From Acidobacteriota bacterium (GTDB lineage: Bacteria > Acidobacteriota > Terriglobia > Terriglobales > Acidobacteriaceae), in assembly GCA_021819255.1 (NCBI GenBank), contig JAKART010000009.1, forward strand, positions 1-17,127: a stretch of DNA of 17,127 nt, read 5' to 3'. The notes beneath the pieces were generated by a model. That model saw only the letters and a program-made list of their open reading frames with translations. It did no database searches and was not told the origin of the DNA. Positions 1 through 7,291 of this stretch are shown here, in pieces. Made by a program: the position numbers and the translations under genes. How positions within the stretch are numbered: the stretch's first letter is position 1; each line of letters begins with the position of its first letter.

Positions 1-546
1 AACCAGATGGTGGAAAGCCGTCTGCAACAGCCCGATACCCGGCGCGGCTACATTCTGGATGGATTTCCGCGCACTCTTGCACAGGCCGAGTGGTTGGACG
101 GGCAGCTTGCCGCCGCGCCGTTACCGGTGGTCGCGATAAGCATCGTAGTTCCCGAGCAGGTCCTGCTGGAGCGCATCGCGGGACGGTTCAGTTGCCCCGT
201 ATGCGGGACGATCTACAACCAGTTCTCCCATCCGCCTTTGCTGCCCGGCATCTGCGATCGGGATGGCGCGGCTCTGATTCAGCGCAGTGACGACACGGAG
301 CCCGTCTTCCGTGAGCGGATGAAGGCGTTTGAGGCGAAGACACGGGCGGTGATTGAGTACTACAAGGCCCACGGCAGCCGTTTCGCGCAAGTGGACGGCG
401 ACGCTCCTGTGGACCAGGTGGCCGGCGCCATCCGCGCCGCGCTGCAGCGCTTGCGTCAGGGCGTGGCGCCGCCGCAGCCATCCCCGGCGGGCACAACCCG
501 GTTGAAGCTAGCTTCCCGTGAGCGAGACCATGGCCGTCCTGATTAA
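1..546 (+). CDS. adk: Adenylate kinase, 5' end missing
   Basis: Converts ATP + AMP to 2 ADP in the cytosol. The reading frame is open from the window edge, so the N-terminus with the P-loop (GxPGxGKGT) lies outside. The visible part has the family motif LDGFPRT about 20 residues in, then the LID domain beginning RFSCPVCG. Four zinc-site residues are in C-x2-C-x16-C-x2-D spacing (C63, C66, C83 and D86, counting from the Met at base 7). This makes it a zinc-type LID as in many Gram-positive and other bacterial enzymes. The LID is followed by RSDDTEPVFRERM, which carries the conserved Arg/Asp of the active site. The C-terminal tail after about residue 145 is low-complexity and overlaps map. Gene order adk-map is the normal end of the spc ribosomal-protein operon, so secY probably lies upstream. 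Confidence 0.96.
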   Translation, partial: NQMVESRLQQPDTRRGYILDGFPRTLAQAEWLDGQLAAAPLPVVAISIVVPEQVLLERIAGRFSCPVCGTIYNQFSHPPLLPGICDRDGAALIQRSDDTEPVFRERMKAFEAKTRAVIEYYKAHGSRFAQVDGDAPVDQVAGAIRAALQRLRQGVAPPQPSPAGTTRLKLASRERDHGRPD

Positions 547-1279
547 ATCCGAGGCAGAGATCGAGAAGATGCGCATCTCCGGCATCGCGCTTCGCAAGGT
601 GCATGATGCGGTGAAGAGCGCGGTGCGAGTGGGAGCCACCACCATGGATCTGGAGCGCGCCGCCGTGGCCAAAGTGCAAGAGCTGGGCGTCAAACCGGCC
701 TTCCTGGGATATCACGGCTACCCCGCGGTGCTTTGCACCTCCGTGAACGAAGAGGTGATCCATGGAATTCCCAGTGAGCGGCGGGTGCTCAAGGAGGGTG
801 ACGTTGTCTCAGTGGACTGCGGCGTGATCGTCGATGGTTATTATTCAGACGCTGCGGTCACGCATCCGCTTGGCAAAATCTCCGCGCAGGTGGAGAAGTT
901 GCTCCGGGTTACGGAAGCATCCTTGTATGCGGCGATTGAAAAGGCGGTAGTGGGCGGGCGGCTCTTCGACATCTCGCATGCGGTGCAAGCGATGTGCGAG
1001 GCCGAGGGGTACGGCGTGGTGCGTGAGTTTGTGGGCCACGGCATCGGCAAGAGCATGCACGAAGACCCTCAGGTGCCCAACTACGGAGTGGCGGGGAAGG
1101 GTCCCAGGCTGAAGGCCGGAATGGTGCTGGCTATTGAACCGATGATCAATATGGGGTCGGCGGAGGCCAGGGTGCTGGAAGATGGATGGACGGCGGTGAC
1201 GGTGGACGGCAGCATCAGCGCCCACTTCGAACACACTGTGGCCATCACCAGGGATGGTCCGCGGATCCTGACCCTTTGA
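530..1279 (+). CDS. map: Methionine aminopeptidase, type I
   Basis: Removes the initiator methionine from nascent proteins. The 249-residue length and start (MAVLIKSEAEIEKM) match the bacterial type I family. All five metal ligands can be seen: D96 and D107 (VDCGVIVDGYYSD), H170 (FVGHGIGKSMHEDP), E203 (AIEPM) and E234 (FEHTVAIT); the substrate-binding His is H78 (VIHGIP). I chose the ATG at 530 because it fits the family N-terminus. A GTG at 518 in the same frame would add four residues, and neither start has a strong ribosome binding site. Either start overlaps the 3' end of adk (by 17 or 29 bases), so translation is probably coupled. No infA or rpmJ follows, as it often does elsewhere; the next gene is convergent. 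Confidence 0.97.
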   Translation: MAVLIKSEAEIEKMRISGIALRKVHDAVKSAVRVGATTMDLERAAVAKVQELGVKPAFLGYHGYPAVLCTSVNEEVIHGIPSERRVLKEGDVVSVDCGVIVDGYYSDAAVTHPLGKISAQVEKLLRVTEASLYAAIEKAVVGGRLFDISHAVQAMCEAEGYGVVREFVGHGIGKSMHEDPQVPNYGVAGKGPRLKAGMVLAIEPMINMGSAEARVLEDGWTAVTVDGSISAHFEHTVAITRDGPRILTL

Positions 1280-1424
1280 GGTGGGAGAGCGTGTTGCGTC
1301 CTCAGGATCAAAGCGCGCGGATGCCGCCGGCGCGCCGATGCTGCCGATGATCCGGAGGCAGGCTTGATGCATCCCAGGTTCTGTGAAGACCCACGGGTCC
1401 TGAGCAGATCCCGTGAGCCGGCGC

Positions 1425-2240
1425 TCATCCAAATCTGCCCGTGATGTAATCCTCCGTGCGCTTGTCGGAGGGATTGGTGAAGATCTGGGTCGTTTCAGAG
1501 ACCTCAATCAGCTCACCGCTCAGCATAAAGGCCGTGAACTCGCTGGCGCGGGCTGCCTGCTGCATATTGTGGGTCACGATAATCAGGGTACAGTCTTCTT
1601 TGGAGCGATACATCAATTCTTCAATCTTCGCTGTGGAGATGGGATCCAGCGCGGAGCAGGGTTCGTCAAGCAGCAAGATCTCCGGTTGAATTGCCAGGGC
1701 GCGCGCGATGCACAGCCGCTGCTGCTGGCCTCCGGAGAGTCTCAAGGCCGATTGATTGAGCTTTCCCTCGACCTCGTGCCACAGCCCGGCGCCGATAAGA
1801 GCGTGGCGCACCCGGTCATCCATCTCTGAGCGGTTGAGCTTCTCATAGAGCCGGATCCCGAACGCGATATTTTCGTAGATGGACATGGGGAAGGGCGTGG
1901 GCTTTTGAAAGACCATGCCGACTTTGGCGCGAAGCTTGGGAAAGCTGCTGGGATCCAGAATGTTCTCGCCATCCAGCAGAACTTCGCCTTCCGCTCGTTG
2001 GCCCGGGTACATGTCATAGATGCGGTTGAACACGCGCAGGAGAGTCGACTTTCCGCAGCCTGATGGACCGATGAAGGCCGTGACCGTGTTCGGCCGGATC
2101 TCAACATTGATGTTCTTGATGGCCTGGAACTTGCCATAAAAAAAATTCAGGTTTCGCACCGCAAGCTTGGCGGGGCACGGTTGCTCGTTGTCGCCGGCAG
2201 CCGGGTTGGACGGTTTGGGAGGAAGCGAAACATTCAGCAT
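1425..2240 (-). CDS. pstB: Phosphate ABC transporter ATP-binding protein PstB
   Basis: Cytoplasmic ATPase that drives phosphate import through PstC/PstA. The 271-residue protein shows Walker [10 protein letters not shown] (58-66), the Q-loop [18 protein letters not shown] typical of PstB (111-128), signature LSGGQ (168-172), Walker B ILLLDEP (188-194) and the switch His H224. The start is set by an AAAGGA ribosome binding site six bases before the ATG at 2240. A longer frame with ATGATG at 2270 would overlap the pstA stop as ATGA, but it has no good Shine-Dalgarno and adds ten residues outside the family. It is the last gene of the operon. No phoU follows, and the gene ends about 145 bases from the convergent map. 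Confidence 0.96.
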   Translation of the reverse strand: MLNVSLPPKPSNPAAGDNEQPCPAKLAVRNLNFFYGKFQAIKNINVEIRPNTVTAFIGPSGCGKSTLLRVFNRIYDMYPGQRAEGEVLLDGENILDPSSFPKLRAKVGMVFQKPTPFPMSIYENIAFGIRLYEKLNRSEMDDRVRHALIGAGLWHEVEGKLNQSALRLSGGQQQRLCIARALAIQPEILLLDEPCSALDPISTAKIEELMYRSKEDCTLIIVTHNMQQAARASEFTAFMLSGELIEVSETTQIFTNPSDKRTEDYITGRFG

Positions 2241-2266
2241 GGCAATTCCTTTGGCTGGATCGGGCA

Positions 2267-3115
2267 TCATTTCTGTACGTGAATCCGGCCCGCCAGCCAG
2301 CGGGCAAGGATGCTGAGCACAAGCACGAAGAGGACCGTAATAAAAGACGCCGCCCATGCCATCTGCTGCCAGTTCGTGTAGGGACTGAGTGCAAACTGAA
2401 AGATGACCATGGGAATATTGGCCATCGGACTGAAGATGTTGGTGGTGAAGTACTGATTGTTCAGAGCGGTGAAGAGCAGCGGAGCCGTCTCTCCGGTGAT
2501 CCGGGCCAGGCCGATCAGGACGCCTGTAATAATGCCGGCGCGGGCCGCTCGCCAGGTCACCTTTGTAATGACAACCGAATTGGGCGCTCCCAGGGCGATG
2601 GCAGCCTCGCGCACGTCGTTGCCTACCAGGCTGAGCATCTCGTCGGTGGTGCGCACGATGATCGGGATCATCAGGATGGCTAATGCCAGGCTTCCTGCCA
2701 GCGCAGAGAAGTGCCCCATGGGACCAACCATCACGGCATAGGCAAACAAGCCGATTTCGATCGACGGCGCGCTGAGCATAATGTCGTTGATGAAGCGGAC
2801 GGTGTTCGCGGTGCGGCTATGGAATCCATATTCGGCCAGCCACGTGCCCGCCATCAAGCCTACCGGAACGCCGATCAGCAGCGACAAGCCTAACAGGATG
2901 AGGCTGCCGACAAAGGCATTGCGTAATCCAAAGCCATCGGTGCCGGGCGGCGGTGTGTCCTTGGTGAACAGATCCCAGTGCATGCCGGCGAGGCCGAATT
3001 TCAGGGTGGTCCACATGATCCACAACAGGAAGAAGACCCCAATCACGGTGGCCAGGCCCATCAGGAGCTTGCTGAGGGCGTCAACCATCCGCCTCCGCAC
3101 GATCACCCAGTTCAT
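2267..3115 (-). CDS. pstA: Phosphate ABC transporter permease PstA
   Basis: Inner-membrane permease that pairs with PstC to form the phosphate channel. The 282-residue protein has a first hydrophobic segment at about 17-38, a hydrophilic external loop (about 39-66), then further membrane segments at about 67-90, 113-132, 138-155, 195-215 and 253-274. The cytoplasmic EAA-type coupling loop begins at E170 ([10 protein letters not shown]), followed by RITGETAP (205-212), the usual PstA motif. Its ATG overlaps the pstC stop codon in an ATGA (3112-3115), which implies translational coupling. Confidence 0.95.
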   Translation of the reverse strand: MNWVIVRRRMVDALSKLLMGLATVIGVFFLLWIMWTTLKFGLAGMHWDLFTKDTPPPGTDGFGLRNAFVGSLILLGLSLLIGVPVGLMAGTWLAEYGFHSRTANTVRFINDIMLSAPSIEIGLFAYAVMVGPMGHFSALAGSLALAILMIPIIVRTTDEMLSLVGNDVREAAIALGAPNSVVITKVTWRAARAGIITGVLIGLARITGETAPLLFTALNNQYFTTNIFSPMANIPMVIFQFALSPYTNWQQMAWAASFITVLFVLVLSILARWLAGRIHVQK

Positions 3116-4116
3116 GTGGAAGCTCCTTCCCGGCTGGCGAGGCGGCGCAGCAGCAAAACGGCAAGGAGACGCACCGCCAGCGTGACTCCGATCAGAATCA
3201 GGCCCAGATAGATGAGCGAAGAAAGGTAAAGCTTGCTGGTCGCTTCCGTGAACTCATTGGCCAGCACGGATGGAATGGTGGCGCCGGGCATCAGCAAGCT
3301 GGCGGAAAGTACGTTGCTGTTGCCGATGACGAAGGTGACGGCCATGGTCTCTCCCAGCGCCCGCCCCAGGCCCAGAAAGATTCCGCCGATGACCGCCGAA
3401 CGCGTGTAGGGCAGCATGATGTGCCAGGCCACCTCCCAAGTGGTGCAGCCCATGGCATAAGCCGACTCGCGCAAAGACCAGGGAACGGCCATGAAGACAT
3501 CCCGCATCACCGAGGAGATATACGGCAGGATCATGATGGCCAGGATGATCCCGGCGCTCAGCATGCCGATTCCCATCGGCGGGCCCTGAAAGAGCAGGCC
3601 AACGCCGGGGATGGCCCCGAGGGTGCTATTGATCCCCGGTTCGATCTGGGCAAACGCCGGGGCAAAGACAACCAGGCCCCACAGGCCGTAGACGATGCTG
3701 GGAATGGCGGCCAGCAACTCAACCGCTCCGGCAATCGGCCGTTTGATCCAGGAAGGTGCGATCTCGGCGATGAATAGCGCCGTTCCAAAGCTGATTGGAA
3801 CCGCCAGCACCATGGCGATGGCGGAGCTGACCAGCGTGCCGATGATGAAGGGAAAAGCCCCAAAGGCATTCGTGACCGGATCCCACTGGCTGGACTTGAG
3901 GAAGCTCCAGACGCCAAAGGTTTTGATCGCAGGCCAGCTATCCACCGCAACGGCGATTACCGTGGCAAAGAGCACCGCCACGGCCAGAAAAGCCGCAAAC
4001 CGCGCCGCGGTATGAAACAAGGAATCGCCTGTGAGGCGCCAAATCCTCTCCCCGGCCTTTGGTTTTATGGGTGCGGATCCCTTATCGATCCTCGCCGCGG
4101 TGTCCAAACTGCTCAT
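3112..4116 (-). CDS. pstC: Phosphate ABC transporter permease PstC
   Basis: Second inner-membrane permease of the Pst importer. The 334-residue protein has a charged cytoplasmic N-terminus of about 38 residues, then several membrane segments. The EAA-type loop is at about 217-223 (RESAYAMG) and the PstC hallmark GRALGETMAVTFVIGN at 251-266, matching the coupling interface with PstB. The ATG at 4116 gives a normal family length but has only a weak ribosome binding site. It lies 172 bases after pstS, a gap holding a 12-bp tandem duplication and a small hairpin. Such gaps often allow pstS to be made in excess over the membrane components; that is inference here. Confidence 0.95.
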   Translation of the reverse strand: MSSLDTAARIDKGSAPIKPKAGERIWRLTGDSLFHTAARFAAFLAVAVLFATVIAVAVDSWPAIKTFGVWSFLKSSQWDPVTNAFGAFPFIIGTLVSSAIAMVLAVPISFGTALFIAEIAPSWIKRPIAGAVELLAAIPSIVYGLWGLVVFAPAFAQIEPGINSTLGAIPGVGLLFQGPPMGIGMLSAGIILAIMILPYISSVMRDVFMAVPWSLRESAYAMGCTTWEVAWHIMLPYTRSAVIGGIFLGLGRALGETMAVTFVIGNSNVLSASLLMPGATIPSVLANEFTEATSKLYLSSLIYLGLILIGVTLAVRLLAVLLLRRLASREGAST

Positions 4117-4258
4117 AGGCTTTCATTCTCGCAAGAACCTTGACGCCGGCGGCTGCGATTCAACCAGTCCCCGGATCGCCATCCTCTTATGCCATCACCC
4201 TCCAAGGGGATGCAACCGACCGCGAGCGGCCGCCCGGAAGACCTCTCAAAGAGGACAG

Positions 4259-4282
4259 ATCGATCCTGAAATCGATCCTGAA
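4259..4282. repeat. Perfect 12-bp tandem duplication between pstS and pstC
   Basis: The 12-mer ATCGATCCTGAA occurs twice with no gap (4259-4270 and 4271-4282), directly after the pstS stop in transcription. Just beyond it, CCTCT/AGAGG at 4242-4254 can form a 5-bp hairpin with a 3-base loop. It may be a simple slippage product in a region where RNA processing could matter; no function is shown. Confidence 0.6.
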
Positions 4283-4288
4283 ACCACT

Positions 4289-5338
4289 CTAAATGCCGTA
4301 GCCAAGGTTTTTCCTCCAGTAGGCTTTGATGGCCGTAATCGTGCTCTGGGGCAACGGGCCAAACGAGATCGCCTGAGCCAGTTGCTGTCCATGCTCAAAG
4401 CCCCAATCGAAGAACCGCATCACCGCCAGGTTGGAATCTTTTGCGGCGCCCTTGCGCATGATCTCCCAGGTGCAGCCGGAGATTGGCCAGGTGCCAGGGC
4501 CCGGCTGATTGGTGAGGATCACGTAGAAGTCCTGCGCGTTCTTCCAGTTCACATGCGCCGAAGCGTCCTGGAAGCCCTGCAGACTGGGAGCCACCAGCTT
4601 GCCGTCGGTGTTGAGCATGCGCGCCCCGGAGAGATGATTTTGCAGAATGTAAGCGTACTCGACATAGCCGATGGAGCCGGGGATGCGCTCCACGTAGGAG
4701 GATACGCCTTCGTTTCCTTTGCCGCCGATTCCGGTCGGCCAGGCCACGGAGGTGTTGGCGCCCACCCTCTGGTTCCACTCCGGGCTTACCTTGGAAAGGT
4801 AGTTGGCAAAGGTAAACGTCGTCCCGGAGCCGTCCGAACGATGCACCACGGTGATGTATGTGCTCGGTAGATGGAGCCCCGGATTGAGCTTGGCGATCGC
4901 CGGATCATTCCAATGCGTCACCTTGCCCAAGTAGATCTGGGCGACCAACGGGCCGCTGAGCACGAGTTGCAAGGGGCCGATTCCCGGCAGGTTATAGATC
5001 AGGTCTTCTCCGGCAACGGCGGTGGGGAACTGAATCAATCCCCCTGCCTTCAACTCCTCCGGCTTCAGCGGCATGTCGCTGGCGCCAAAGGCAACTGTGC
5101 CTGCCTTGATCTGGGCGATTCCGCCCCCGGAGCCGATGGACTGGTAGTTCACCTGGATTCCCGTAGCGCCTTGATAGGCGCTCGACCATTTGGCCAGAAG
5201 CGGATAGACCCAAGTGCTTCCAGCGCCGGTAAAGCCGCTGGCCGCCAATACCCCGACGGAGCAAACCGAGGCTATCGTCAGCACCACTCCGACTCCCCAC
5301 AGCAACCGCGCGCATCCACCTCTGGAGCTCTTGTTCAC
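4289..5338 (-). CDS. pstS: Periplasmic phosphate-binding protein PstS
   Basis: Captures inorganic phosphate outside the inner membrane and hands it to PstC/PstA. I chose the GTG start at 5338 because a strong AGGAGG sits eight bases upstream and a signal peptide begins there. It has a basic n-region (KSSRGGCAR), a hydrophobic core (about 12-31) and likely cleavage after LAA near residue 33. There is no convincing lipobox. The mature protein (total 349 residues, like E. coli PstS) starts with GFTGAGSTW. It then shows the family phosphate-site motifs YQSIGSGGGIAQI (66-77), FGASDMPL (84-91) and RSDGSGTT (167-174). An in-frame ATG at 5443 would add 35 residues before the signal peptide, reading through a hairpin, and is unlikely. 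It is the first gene of the pst operon; the upstream region is described separately. Confidence 0.96.
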   Translation of the reverse strand: MNKSSRGGCARLLWGVGVVLTIASVCSVGVLAASGFTGAGSTWVYPLLAKWSSAYQGATGIQVNYQSIGSGGGIAQIKAGTVAFGASDMPLKPEELKAGGLIQFPTAVAGEDLIYNLPGIGPLQLVLSGPLVAQIYLGKVTHWNDPAIAKLNPGLHLPSTYITVVHRSDGSGTTFTFANYLSKVSPEWNQRVGANTSVAWPTGIGGKGNEGVSSYVERIPGSIGYVEYAYILQNHLSGARMLNTDGKLVAPSLQGFQDASAHVNWKNAQDFYVILTNQPGPGTWPISGCTWEIMRKGAAKDSNLAVMRFFDWGFEHGQQLAQAISFGPLPQSTITAIKAYWRKNLGYGI

Positions 5339-5346
5339 CTTCGTTT

Positions 5347-5352
5347 CCTCCT
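5347..5352 (-). promoter_or_regulatory. Strong Shine-Dalgarno deciding the pstS GTG start
   Basis: On the minus strand this reads AGGAGG and sits eight bases before GTG at 5336-5338. It is the best ribosome binding site in the window. It places the pstS start 35 codons inside the longest open frame, directly before the signal peptide. Confidence 0.8.
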
Positions 5353-5390
5353 GTTTTTCTAATGGGTTGGGGCCGCTTCCTCTTCGCAAC

Positions 5391-5422
5391 GGCCATCCTT
5401 CGCTTTTGGACGAAGGATGGCC
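5391..5422. promoter_or_regulatory. Perfect 12-bp stem hairpin ahead of pstS
   Basis: GGCCATCCTTCG (5391-5402) and its exact complement CGAAGGATGGCC (5411-5422) flank an 8-base loop. The element ends 53 bases before the pstS GTG. Neither strand has a T-run after the stem, so a classic intrinsic terminator is unlikely. If the pstS promoter is upstream, this is a stable structure in the 5' leader. If the promoter is downstream, it could instead insulate pstS from the mannanase gene. The symmetry is seen; the role is inference. Confidence 0.6.
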
Positions 5423-5490
5423 CCAGAGACCAGCGTCTTGCAACTCAGCCTCGGAGCAAAGTCGACCAGCAGAGATACCTCCCCTGCTTA

Positions 5491-5564
5491 TACATCCCAG
5501 GGCAGAACCGGGATGTAAACACCGGATGAATTCGGCCCGCCCGCCTCGGCGGTGGTCTGCCCTG
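5491..5564. promoter_or_regulatory. Possible pseudoknot-forming element upstream of pstS
   Basis: TACATCCC (5491-5498) pairs with GGGATGTA (5510-5517) around an 11-base loop. Most of that loop (in CAGGGCAGA, 5498-5506) is exactly complementary to TCTGCCCTG at 5556-5564. A further small CCGC/GCGG hairpin lies between them (5541-5552). In a minus-strand transcript the hairpin loop could therefore pair back with an upstream segment. Alternatively, the 8-bp inverted repeat could be a DNA operator. It lies about 150-225 bases before the pstS start. No known riboswitch class was recognised. Confidence 0.35.
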
Positions 5565-5780
5565 TGTCATCAACTCCTTCCGCAGCCCATTTTTGCTGAA
5601 GTTTCGCTTTAGCTTCAGTGAGTTGCAGCGCTCCATCGCCACCTTCCTGTGGTTGGGCCTGCTGGTGGGGCCGCGCGGCGCTTTCCCTGGAGGGAGGGCC
5701 CACCCACGTCAAGGCGCCCAAGACTCCCTCCGGGGAGATGCTTTCAGCGGCTGTAAGGAGCCAGCCGACCCTACCTCTTC

Positions 5781-5805
5781 TCCGAGTCTCCTTTTCCGAG
5801 TCTCC
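5781..5805. repeat. 11-bp direct repeat, period 14
   Basis: TCCGAGTCTCC occurs at 5781-5791 and again at 5795-5805, separated by TTT. It lies about 105 bases past the GH76 stop, in the non-coding stretch upstream of pstS. It could be a tandem protein-binding site or slippage. Confidence 0.5.
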
Positions 5806-5856
5806 ATCCCGCCCCGGCGGCCGGCCAGGCGGAGAGCCCGGGATCTTCGGCAAAGA

Positions 5857-5892
5857 TGCCCGTCGCCGTCCGGCGCGGCGGCTCAACGGGCA
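5857..5892. terminator. Compound stem-loop just after the GH76 stop
   Basis: An outer stem TGCCCGT (5857-5863)/ACGGGCA (5886-5892) encloses an inner CGCCG (5864-5868)/CGGCG (5876-5880) stem with a 5-base bulge. It lies about 18-53 bases beyond the GH76 stop codon in the direction of transcription. It lacks a U-tract, so it could act as a weak or factor-assisted terminator or a 3'-end stabiliser. Confidence 0.4.
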
Positions 5893-5909
5893 ATGATACC
5901 CAGGCGCCC

Positions 5910-7064
5910 TCAATCTCCATTCGTCTGGATCGCCGCCGCGGCGATCAGGGCATCCAGAGCGGAGGTCTGGGTCGTGGCATTGGCCCTGTGAAATGGCCCT
6001 GACCAGACGACGCCAAACTGGTTCCCCGGTCCGCGGTCAAACCTCCAGATCGCATCCGCGTTGGTCTCGATGAACCGGGAGTACATCGGCTGTGGAGCCA
6101 TCGCCTCTAAATCCATCAGATTGCGCAGCAGAACTCCCTTGAACTGAGATCCATCGCCCCCGCAGTCGGGTTCGCAGGCGTCGTGCAGAACTCCATTTCC
6201 ATCCACAAGATGGGTGATGGCGGCTGTCGCGATCTTCTGCGCGCTCTCCAGCAACGCCGGATCGGAATCCGCCTTGGAGAGATCGGCGAGACCTCCCAGA
6301 ACCACCCCCTGGTTATAGGTCCAGGTCGTCCGGCCATTGTTCTTGCAAGCCGCCGCGCCCTGCCCGGAGGCGTCAATCGTAAGTCCATCGTTGATGAGAT
6401 TTTGCGAGTTGATCATTCCCGAGGCGGCAAACCACTGCCACTCTCGGTGGGCCCAGCGAAGATATTCAGCGCGATGGCGCGGATCGCGGCTGGCCAGGTG
6501 CGCCGCCAGGGAGAGAAATAACTCGTTGGCGATCGCGTTCTTGTAATGCCGCTTCTTGCTCCACCAGATGCCGCCCCCACAGGTCTCATCCCAACCCCCG
6601 GCCATGTTCTCAAAGATGGAACGCGCCATCTTCCGATAGGCTCGGCGGTGCGTCAGGTCCCAGGCATCCACCCAGGCCAGCCCCCACCATCCTTCATCAT
6701 CGTAAAAGTTGTTGATGAAGCCGGGACTCTTCTTCTGGGCCGCGACAAACGTTCCGGCAATCACCTTGTCATACGCGTGGGTCTGCGTCAGGCGCGCGCC
6801 ATTCACCAGCACGGTGAGCGAGTTCGCTCCGTTCCACCAGCCGGAGGTGCGGTACAGGCCCGTCGCTGGGTTATACCAGCCTTGCAGGGCCGCGATCCCA
6901 GCCTGGACGCGATCCAGCGCCGAGGCGGCGGGGTTTGACGGCACTGCCTGGGCCGCGCTTCCCGCAGGCGCCAGCGTAGCGATAACTGGAATCAAGAAAA
7001 CCAAGAGCGATACCGCCCAGCCGCCCCCTTTGCCCCGATGCGGCCTTTTCTTAGCTATTCCCAT
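5910..7064 (-). CDS. Secreted GH76 family alpha-1,6-mannanase
   Basis: Probable endo-acting glycoside hydrolase that cuts alpha-1,6-linked mannose backbones, as in fungal cell-wall mannan or related glycans. The 384-residue protein starts with a signal peptide: basic MGIAKKRPHRGK, a hydrophobic core at about 16-31 and an AxA-type site near residue 40. The rest is the family's all-alpha barrel. The paired catalytic acids of GH76 are D122-D123 in NNFYDDEGWWGLAWVDAWD. Other family motifs are WWNGANSLTVL (76-86), GGGIWWSKKRHYKNAIANEL and TWTYNQGVVLGGL. The ATG at 7064 is preceded by AGGAG eight bases upstream. It is the third gene of the minus-strand mannan group, 227 bases after the radical SAM gene, and its leader carries a 12-bp tandem repeat. 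Exact substrate is not shown by sequence. Confidence 0.9.
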   Translation of the reverse strand: MGIAKKRPHRGKGGGWAVSLLVFLIPVIATLAPAGSAAQAVPSNPAASALDRVQAGIAALQGWYNPATGLYRTSGWWNGANSLTVLVNGARLTQTHAYDKVIAGTFVAAQKKSPGFINNFYDDEGWWGLAWVDAWDLTHRRAYRKMARSIFENMAGGWDETCGGGIWWSKKRHYKNAIANELFLSLAAHLASRDPRHRAEYLRWAHREWQWFAASGMINSQNLINDGLTIDASGQGAAACKNNGRTTWTYNQGVVLGGLADLSKADSDPALLESAQKIATAAITHLVDGNGVLHDACEPDCGGDGSQFKGVLLRNLMDLEAMAPQPMYSRFIETNADAIWRFDRGPGNQFGVVWSGPFHRANATTQTSALDALIAAAAIQTNGD

Positions 7065-7104
7065 CCTCCTTGCTCCTCTCGTCAGCTCTCGGCAGCCTGC
7101 GCAT

Positions 7105-7188
7105 GCACTCCGCCATCCACTCCGCCATCCACTCCGCCATCCACTCCGCCATCCACTCCCCCATGTACTCCCCCATCCACTCCCAGAT
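7105..7188. repeat. 12-bp tandem repeat, seven units, in the GH76 leader
   Basis: Seven consecutive 12-base units begin at 7105, 7117, 7129, 7141, 7153, 7165 and 7177. Units 2-4 are identical (CCACTCCGCCAT); the others differ by one to three bases. Read on the GH76-sense strand each unit is ATGGCGGAGTGG, and GG/GGGGG runs dominate. A short frame from ATG at 7176 through the repeats encodes (Met-Gly/Ala-Glu-Trp)n and stops at 7051, overlapping the GH76 start by a few codons (41 residues). It could be a leader peptide, a structured G-rich leader, or a neutral minisatellite. The unit is a multiple of three, so copy-number change would not shift frame. Confidence 0.85.
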
Positions 7189-7226
7189 CAGCCTTCAAGG
7201 GTCAAGCGGATTCGCCCTGCATGTTT

Positions 7227-7267
7227 GCCGGGGCGCACTTTGGATTGTAACTGTTCCGTGCCCCGGC
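7227..7267. terminator. Stem-loop after the radical SAM gene
   Basis: GCCGGGGC (7227-7234) pairs with GCCCCGGC (7260-7267). The stem extends by CAC/GTG across one bulged base, leaving a 19-base loop. It lies about 25-65 bases past the stop of the radical SAM gene and upstream of GH76. It has no U-tract, so partial termination or RNA protection is possible. It separates the radical SAM enzyme from GH76 in the transcript. Confidence 0.35.
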
Positions 7268-7291
7268 GCTGCTGCCTCGGCCCGGCGTCGC

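Larger units (their letters stand above)
5339..5909. other. Gene-poor stretch between GH76 and pstS
   Basis: About 570 bases with no frame that looks like a protein. A minus frame of about 140 codons is open here, but its translation is low-complexity and Arg/Pro-rich, has no ribosome binding site, and begins inside the GH76 end. The stretch holds the GH76 3' stem-loop, two copies of TCCGAGTCTCC (5781-5791 and 5795-5805, period 14), and the two structured elements ahead of pstS. It presumably contains the pst promoter. I looked for paired PhoB-box heptamers and found none convincing. Confidence 0.6.

Noticed and set aside
1390..1404. GACCCACGGGTC near the end of pstB/map as a bidirectional terminator
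   Set aside because: The stem would be only four pairs with a four-base loop and no T-run.
5339..5600. Pho box upstream of pstS
   Set aside because: Fragments such as TGTCAT occur, but no pair with the 11-base period of PhoB half-sites was found by eye.
5488..5913. Minus-strand frame of about 140 codons upstream of pstS
   Set aside because: Arg/Pro/Gly-rich low-complexity translation, no ribosome binding site, start inside the GH76 end, and it crosses the predicted RNA structures.
7105..7188. Short tandem repeat considered as a CRISPR array
   Set aside because: Units are 12 bases with no spacers, and no cas gene is nearby. It is a simple minisatellite.
7038..7250. Plus-strand frame encoding Thr-Pro-Pro-Ser repeats
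   Set aside because: All frames through a 12-bp repeat stay open by chance. It starts inside the GH76 coding region on the other strand and has no ribosome binding site.
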